Shown here piece after piece: positions 55,236 through 64,000 of a stretch of DNA of 64,000 bases. Under the pieces are notes generated by a model. That model searched no databases, had not been told where the DNA came from, and was given only the letters and a program-made list of their open reading frames with translations. Made by a program: the position numbers and the translations under genes. This DNA is from Xiphias gladius (Eukaryota; Chordata; Actinopteri; Istiophoriformes; Xiphiidae): positions 6,335,501 through 6,399,500 of the forward strand of contig NC_053406.1 of NCBI RefSeq assembly GCF_016859285.1. Direction: 5' to 3'. Numbering within the stretch: the stretch's first letter is position 1; every line of letters starts with the position of its first letter.

Positions 55236-57727
55236 GAGACAGTAATCCTGTCTAATTCACTTAGTGTTGCGCTGAGGGAGCAGGACACTAAGAGGATTTG
55301 GGACATTCTCTAAATTAGATCAGCAAGAATAACAAACTGCAAGGAGAAGAGGAGCGGAGGGAACGAGGGGGGCACACAGTGAGAGGTGGCACGGAGGAAG
55401 GGGCGGATGAGGGAGGGTGGCATGAAGCAGGGGAAGACAGGTGCATGTGAAGAAAAGGTAGAAATAGACGAAGACATAGGTTCAACCCATCACGTAAATA
55501 TGGAATGAAGCTGCTGATGGGAGGTTTAAGGAAGAAAAGGTCTGTTGCCAGTTTGAACCATTTTGACAAGACTGTTTTCCAACTAATATTTACAGTAGCT
55601 GCCTTTGAGCAAGGCACGCAGTCCCTAACACGGGGAAAAAATGGTCCGAAGCAAATAAAGGGGAGATTGATGGGAAATTATCAAAATGAATGGTCAGAGA
55701 AGCACAATCCACTGATGCAAAGAATTGCCACCTGTTGGCTTAAGTACCTGAATCAACTGTCTCAGTGTCTCCGATCACATTTGTATTTGATACCCTGAAT
55801 AGCACCAAACCACAAGCGCTCCCATAATCCAGACAACTGTTTTTAGTCCAATATATCATTAATCTGTGGCGCTAAACTCTGACTTTTACTATTAGTGATA
55901 TTAACTAGGTGTTAAGTTGTAATCTGCAGTAAAGCCCTTAGCAGAAGTGTATGCTGAGGTTGACAGTGGCTGGTTGATCCATTCATACTGTAATACTGAT
56001 CCTGTTACCACTACTAGCTGCAGATCACTCTCACCTACTTACACAGCACTACTGTGTGATTACTGCACAAGTACAAATCTTATTTGATGATTTATGCAAA
56101 TTACTGCATTGTTAAATGAATTATCTGTATAAGGATTATTTCATGATATCCATAAATGTATTGCTAAGCCAGATTCAAAACAGTTTGGATGATGGTTTCT
56201 CTTTGTTCAGTGTGGACATAATGAAAGACCACTGATAATTGTTTTTTATTATTATGATAACTGACTGTATCTTAAGGTACCTATTTTAACAAAGCTAATT
56301 ATGTATTTGATAAGAGTGGAATGGTTTCTATCTTATAACAGTAAGATAGAAATATTAATGCAATACAGGATACTGAGGTTTCATCCTATAGTGACCATAA
56401 TGTGGGTTTCCAATCATTGTCACTGGGAGAAGCCGAGTATATACTGTGCTGATCCCCAGGGCTGTTTACTGTTGGTCTACAGAATTTCCTTTATACAAAA
56501 AAAAAAACAAAAAAACAAACAAACTCTGCTACTCTCAAAATATGCTGATCAGATGTGTCACTGTTACTATTTAGTATTTATATATATTTTTCATAATATA
56601 TAGTTTCTGCTCATACCAGAAAGAGTGATGACGGTATAAAGCTTATTTGTCTGCTGGAGAAACATCCTTTTCTTTACTCAAGAAGAACAAACAATGTGCC
56701 CAATTTCAGACTTTTTCTACTGATGTGGACTTTTCTGTGTCAAAAAGCACAGAAAAGTGTCATTCTTCAGGAGGAAATTGTGAGGCACGTTGTGATGTTT
56801 TGTCCACTCTGTATTATCATATATATGTATTTTAGTTTAATTAAGTGATTTTCCTTCATGTCCATGCCTCATGTCATAATTGTAGAACTGGCATGTGTGT
56901 GCAAAATTATGTCTTTTCTTACCCTGATCTGCTCATTTCAATAAAGTTGTAAAAAAAATAGAATAAAATTTAAAAAATGAATCAACTGAGCAGCTTGAAC
57001 CAGAGCCACAAAGCATTAGCTTATACAGTGATAATCCGACTTTTGCGTCTTGAGGCACAAACTACATTTGACTGACCATCAACTCTTTCCTCAGGAACCT
57101 CACAGTATTCTTTGTTTGAACCCAGAAACAGCACTGGGGTGTGCAGTCGTTTCGGTGCGGTGGCCGCATGCAGAACTGGAGGTCATGCGATGCTTTCTGG
57201 CCTCACACATTCATCGCCGAAGTATGAAACAGCTGTAAAACTAGGAAGAACATCCTCAACACTGTTTAACACATCACCCTGTGAACCATACGTCTAACAT
57301 ACAGTACATATGTTTAAGAGAGTCGTATCAGCATTCTTGTGCCATTTTGCATGTGTGTGGGCTAACTCTAATGCACAAGTCATATGGAACCAGATTGCAG
57401 AAACTTAAAAGACAGTTTTGGTTGCATTATTGGTACGCAGCTGTCACTGGGATGAATGCGGTACCATCCTGGAACACCTATTAAGGTCTTATGATGATTA
57501 TGATGCATGATCTGAGTCCCACTTGACCAAAACCAGGCTTGTTACTGTATTTTCAGCGACTCTTTTAAGCTGGTCTGACTCTGTCTTGCTACCACACAAC
57601 AGTACAACATTTTCCTCGCTCAGTGATCCCACTTCATCTCTCTGAAACTCTCTTTCAACATGGATTTCCTTTCCATTTTATTTTATTCTAAACCAAGCAC
57701 AAAAAAAAAAGTGTGTATACATTTATG

Positions 57728-57730
<3 letters not shown>
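55236..57730. other. non-coding stretch
   Basis: No exon recognised. Short A-rich runs at 56,500-56,525 and 56,948-56,980. Confidence 0.5.
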
Positions 57731-57980
<250 letters not shown>

Positions 57981-58079
57981 ATATCTGCATTTATAAATAT
58001 ATGTTTGACGATTGTGAATTTGTCCATATATGTGCCTGTACATATGTGTGTGCTTGGGCGTGTGCTCGGCGCGTGTTTG

Positions 58080-58320
58080 CTTGGCGGCGTTGGGATTAGG
58101 AATCGATTAAGAGGAAATTGCTGGGGGGGGGTTCTGTTCAGCTCTGGCAGCAGCAGCCTGTGGCATGATTACAGTGCGCCTTCAGAGCGGGCCGGTCACC
58201 AGCTTGTTTGTAGGGGATTAGAGAGAGGAAAGAAATGAATCATATTTCTAAGTCCTGAGTGTATCTCTGTCTGTGTCTGTGCTTCACAGTCCATATGCTG
58301 CTGCTGGGGGATTACAGGAG
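58080..58320. promoter_or_regulatory. cluster of OTX/CRX-type GGATTA sites
   Basis: GGATTA occurs at 58,093, 58,215 and 58,309, all in the same orientation, with CGATTA at 58,104 and TGATTA at 58,167. The block lies about 3.6 kb past the crx stop codon. GGATTA (TAATCC) is the preferred core of OTX/CRX K50 homeodomains, so a role in crx auto- or cross-regulation is conceivable. Inference from motifs only. Confidence 0.35.
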
Positions 58321-58347
58321 CACACGGCCTGAAGACACGGGAGGGGG

Positions 58348-58377
58348 TCTATCTATCTATCTATCTATCTATCTATG
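58348..58377. repeat. (CTAT)n microsatellite
   Basis: Seven CTAT units. Confidence 0.95.
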
Positions 58378-59880
58378 CTCACAATATCAGTGACACCAAG
58401 AAACTCTTAAAGTTTAAAACTCAGTTGTCAGACCAACAATATAGCTTTTTCTACAAGTGTACACTGGGCAAACGACTGCAGTCCACTGCACTTTGTTAAT
58501 AAGCTTTTGGACTGGCCAGTGTTATGCTGTGTCACCGTGAAGCTGAACCCAGCTCTCTGTTCTCAGGCTAAATCCCAGTCAGAAGGCAGAGTCTCACTGT
58601 TACTGGGCAACCTGAGGAGAAAAGTGCAACAACCAGCCAAGACACGTGGCCTAATGTAACAGTGATCGGTACTGAATATCTATCTGATTGTGTTAAAATA
58701 CGTTAATTATAGCCCCATTATGCATTTCACAGTTTGCAATGTGTAAGATGTGGCCGTGTGCGACATTCTCAGACTTGCAAGACGTGCAGGTTGAGCTTCA
58801 GCTCAAATGTACACTGTAGTTTTTAGTCAAAGTTATAATAAAATGTCTTAAGAAACCAGTTCAATAACGTTTATTCAGGGTTTGATAATCAAGACAGCAG
58901 CGAAATCGACCACGATCCAAAGAAAGGCTCCACTCAGCCGAGAAGCAAGAGAGGACAAGAGGACTAAGCAACAACAAATGAATGACATGACGTTATCCCA
59001 TGGGCCCATACCAACAACAACGCACACAGGAGGGGGATGAATATCAAAAAGTGGACAGAAAAGCATGAAAGCAGGTTTGTTAATCCTACCATTTCCCAAA
59101 AGCAGTCCCAAAGTTAGATTGAATTATTCATTAATTGTGAGACACTTTCCCATGTATGTCAAACTTACCTTGGCTTATTTTGCTGCTTTGCCATATTTGG
59201 CAGCGACTCCTTAAATTTACAAGCGCGTTCACCAGTTAGGAATCTGAGCTGACTTCACACTGGATGCAACCAAATGAGGATCATATAGATGAATGAGAAT
59301 GTTAATTCAATTGTCATTTTGGTGCAACATTTATATAAAGTTTTCCACTTTATTGGAGTCTGTCCCATTGTGTCATTTTGATTCAGTGCCCACAGCCTTG
59401 TTGTAGGATGTCAAGCATCTCAACACACCATGAGCTCATAGCATGCCGAAAGCCTTTCAAGTAGTGCACTTCTGACAACCTGCCACTGAACTGACTCTCT
59501 GCCCTATTGGTAGCAGGAACATACAGAAAGGTTCAGCAATCCAAAATAATCTGCCCATCTCTCAGACTTCAGTTTTGGGGCTGGTGGAGCGGCAGGCCTC
59601 AGTATTATGGTAAGTTCTAATCTGTTTTCTGTCCTCTCTGCCCTGCTCCCTCTCATCTCTGCCTTATAACCACTCAACCTCTTGCATGGATTAGTGGAAC
59701 GCTCCCAGAAACGGATTCCCGATCTCCTCTCCGTGTATGTCCGACACTCCCTTTTTTTCCTATTGCAGCCCTAAAGGGCAGAGATACAGAAGGATGACAC
59801 ATGTCAGAGGTGTAGCCCAACCTTGATTCAACCCTTACAGCCGGTGTTCAGCAATGAAACGCTCAGATCCAATGACTTAC
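58378..59880. other. non-coding stretch
   Basis: No exon recognised. Confidence 0.5.
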
Positions 59881-60106
59881 AGAACACAATGACAGCAGAA
59901 GTTTTAATGAAGTTGTTTAATGTCTCGAAACATCATAGCTATCTAGCATGGTAGTGGTGAGACTGGTCAAACACAGAAGACAAATGAAATATACAAAATA
60001 ATTCATGTCAGAAAAATAAGCACAGAAGATTATAGTAATGCAAAAGATAAAAGTACAGTAAATGATTAAGAAGCATAAACAGCATTGTATCCTATTACTG
60101 CTACTT

Positions 60107-61913
60107 TTATTGGATAAACCCCTGAGTTTGAAAAAACAAAAACAAAAACAGAAGAAGCAGAAACCAGAAAATTACAAACAGAAAAAATAAAAAGTTGGCA
60201 GTTTTCTAGAAAGTAAGAAAGAGAGATTCTGTTGGGTGGAGTGCCTGTGTAACAACACATTGCTGATAACAGACTTGATTGCATTTTCAAGTTTTAATAT
60301 TTACAAAATAACAACAAAAAGAATATTAGCAATGTCCATGTCAGCTGAAGACATAATATTAATGATGATAGTAATAATACTGGTAATAATATCAACTTCA
60401 AAACAAATTACCACAATTTTTACTTGAACAAATTCACAAATCTTTATAGAAACATAATGTTGTTTAGATCTAATACAAAAAAAAAAAAAAATCAAACAAT
60501 ACAACAAACACATAAAGTGGTACCCATTACATCTTTACAGGTTAGGGTGGAGAGAGGCACCAAACTCTCTGTGCAAAGGGGGGCTGCCTAGCGGCCCAGT
60601 CCCTTCCCTTTCTCTGGTGCGGCCTTCTCTCCCATCAAATATCTCACTGGAGCAGTTCAAAAAAAGAAAGAAAAAAAAATACGATGAATTCATTTGTAAA
60701 TTCAAGAACTGCTTCAACAGTCCTCTAACCTCATGCAAACACTGTGAGATGTGGGGGGGGGGCTCGGCTGCCAAGAGCCACAATGTGACCATTGTTGCCC
60801 AGATTGTCTGGAAGTGATCCAATTATACTAACAATGTACAAGCCATTCTGCTAATGATTACAACCATGCTCAAAGGCAACAGGTTTGTACTGCAGTCACT
60901 TCAGTGACCAATTCTACCCCCTCCGCTTATATTACACACAGGCCGCAGAGGGTCAGTATCATACAAGGCTACTGGGAATCATCAGCTTCTGTCTGCTATA
61001 CAGTTTTCACATGGTACTGAATCGGTGGCCACCCTGTAAAGACAACTCTTTTAGATGTCTGAGTGGGTCAGTTGAGTTGTTTGGCTCAAAGCTTTTTGAG
61101 TCAGCTTGGTGATGAAAAGCAGCTTTGTAAAAGAAATACATCACAGAAAATACAAGACAAAATCTAGAAGGAAGAAATAAACATAAGCTTGGGATCTCAT
61201 CAGGTCAACATGTCAATTTCAAGGCTGTCTATGCAGTAAACCTGTAGGTCATTGAAACTCTTGTTGTGCTGTTACAATTTAGAAAAATAATCTCGGCTTC
61301 AAATTTGGTCCAAGTCAAGGCCAGTCAAACAGTTTCTGAATTCATCTCTATCAATCAAACCAAATAGAAATATTAAAATAAAATCCACAAACCATAACTA
61401 CGGAGTCATCAGTCAAATGGATGCATTCTGCAAGTGACAAGTGGCTGTCTTGTCATCACTACCAGTGTTTAAATCACAGCAATTTCAACCTTCTCATTCA
61501 CTGAGCTGGAGAATGAGAGCTGTCGTTCTTTCTTAGTAATCTGATTATATTGTGCAGATATTGTAATCATGTGTTCCTTTTGCACAGCCATTCCTTGATT
61601 TCAAGGCGGATTTCTATGCTGTTAAACTTAAAAACTCTACTGTCGTCTCTTTGTTACAATCACCAAGCCAAGCATGAACAGATTAGTTTACGTCCAAACA
61701 TACTTTTTTCTTACAGAAAAAATGAAGAGATTATTTCAGCTGATTAGTTCTTCAATTGATATGATTAATTGATTTCTGTTTCCAAAGTTCTCTTCCTTCC
61801 TCTAAAACACATCAAAAGTAATCTTGGGTTGTTATTCACTCCACTTCGATTCGTTTTGATTTCTCAATTTTTTCCCATATCCCCTCCCCTCCCCACCTCC
61901 CATTTCCTGTTAT
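60107..61913 (-). other. crx: possible crx 3' UTR
   Basis: The crx stop codon is at 61,916-61,914. The first clear minus-strand AATAAA I noted downstream is at 60,112-60,107, which would make a 3' UTR of about 1.8 kb. Its extent is not proven. The sequence is AT-rich without coding potential. Confidence 0.3.
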
Positions 61914-63138
<1,225 letters not shown>

Positions 63139-64000
63139 CGCCTTCGTTGTTTTTATGATGCACGAAGATTCTGCACGAAAATTACGTGACCAAAACTTTA
63201 TGAAAGTTCTTCACAATTTTAACAGGCCGATTTATTAGACACAGCAGGAAGTTCCAATCTATTTTAGGCTATTAAAAATACCCTAAGACATGATTTAGGC
63301 GTTTTAATGAAGAACACCACAAAATGAAGTTTCAGTGATTGCTTGTGAATCCAGGGAATGATTTCAGCTCTGCCTCGCAGCACAGACCATAAAACACAGG
63401 CCGTTTGTTACTCCTTTACTTTGTGATTTATAGATATTATTCTGCCCAACGTGCCTGGGGAAATACCGAATAAAGTTCCATAAATTTCAGTCGATAATTC
63501 TCTTCGGATCATACTGGATCATACATCTTGAGTCATATATACAAGACGAAATGTTTAGTTAAGTCAAAGAATGTCTTGATGATTGATGCATTTTATTGGA
63601 TCGAATAAAAATGATGTAACATGTCTCACGGTGTTATCTTTTATGAATGAGACTGCTTGAATCGAAATACGCAGTGCAAAGAAACGAAAGCTCCTCCGTC
63701 TCATAGATTTGGAATTTTTAAAAACGGTCTTAAAACGCCGTCGAAGCCGGCTCTCCTAATCTGCGACGGGGCGGCCGAGCTTTGTAACACGCCTCCCGTT
63801 CTCAGTGCCAAACACCGGCGTCAGTTCATTCAAACTCTCCTCTCAAGGATGACAGATGCTGATCGGGTCATGTATCCCAACCCAACAATATAAGACGTAG
63901 TCGCTCGTGAAAAAACAAAAACAACACGATGACACAAAATAAAATACAATGAGCATCCTTTTGTAAATAGGTTACACGGTAAGAGCAACAGATTGGAGTC
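63139..64000. other. crx intron upstream of the homeobox exon
   Basis: No sequence here encodes the expected OTX-family N-terminus, so this is probably intron. A 78-codon frame at 63,657-63,893 has no recognised homologue. Confidence 0.5.

Noticed and set aside
57050-57297. Two overlapping frames with CpG-bearing codons
   Set aside because: Both frames are about equally open. There are no splice signals and no recognised homology.
63657-63893. 78-codon frame upstream of the crx homeobox exon
   Set aside because: It is on the opposite strand to crx and shows no homology. It does not encode the OTX N-terminus.

Overview
The window looks like teleost fish nuclear DNA, probably a percomorph. 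Support comes from spliced genes with GT-AG introns, an L2-type LINE 3' end with an (ATTGA)n tail, a Tc1-like transposon relic, other familiar fish interspersed repeats and abundant long (CA)n arrays. Nothing here is prokaryotic. Coding sequence makes up only about 5 percent of the window.

Layout. Positions 1-28,850 are mostly gene-poor. The one clear coding piece is a 71-nt first coding exon of a connexin-36-type gap junction gene on the minus strand (23,658-23,728). Its second exon is not in the window. A possible terminal exon of an unrecognised gene lies at 16,984-17,141 on the plus strand. This part also holds a dead Tc1-like transposon (8,927-10,177), a broken LINE reverse transcriptase relic (11,630-12,480), an L2-type 3' end (13,305-13,555) and two opposed copies of one fish repeat (21.1 and 27.0 kb).

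Positions 28,870-44,890 form the gene cluster. nop53 (GLTSCR2, ribosome biogenesis) is complete on the minus strand, with 12 coding exons and 461 codons. Two related C/D-box snoRNAs resembling SNORD23 lie in the introns on either side of its exon 4. Divergently transcribed from it are two tandem plus-strand genes for histone H3.3. Each has three coding exons, they encode the same 136-aa protein, and their coding sequences differ at only three silent positions although their introns look unrelated.

Positions 44,890-61,900 hold no recognisable coding exon. The stretch is rich in microsatellites and contains clusters of GGATTA, the OTX/CRX-type (K50 homeodomain) site. At the right edge are the last two coding exons of crx (otx5 type) on the minus strand (61,914-63,035). 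Its first coding exon lies beyond position 64,000.

The gene order connexin - nop53 - H3.3 - H3.3 - crx agrees with NOP53 and CRX being close neighbours on human 19q13.3. The functions are ribosome assembly (nop53 and its snoRNAs), replication-independent chromatin (H3.3), and photoreceptor or neuronal programmes (crx and the electrical-synapse connexin). I see no evidence that they form one pathway. No wholly new system was found. The most interesting points are the paired intronic snoRNAs, the homogenised H3.3 tandem pair with matching promoter motifs, and the connexin exon separated from its partner by more than 23 kb.
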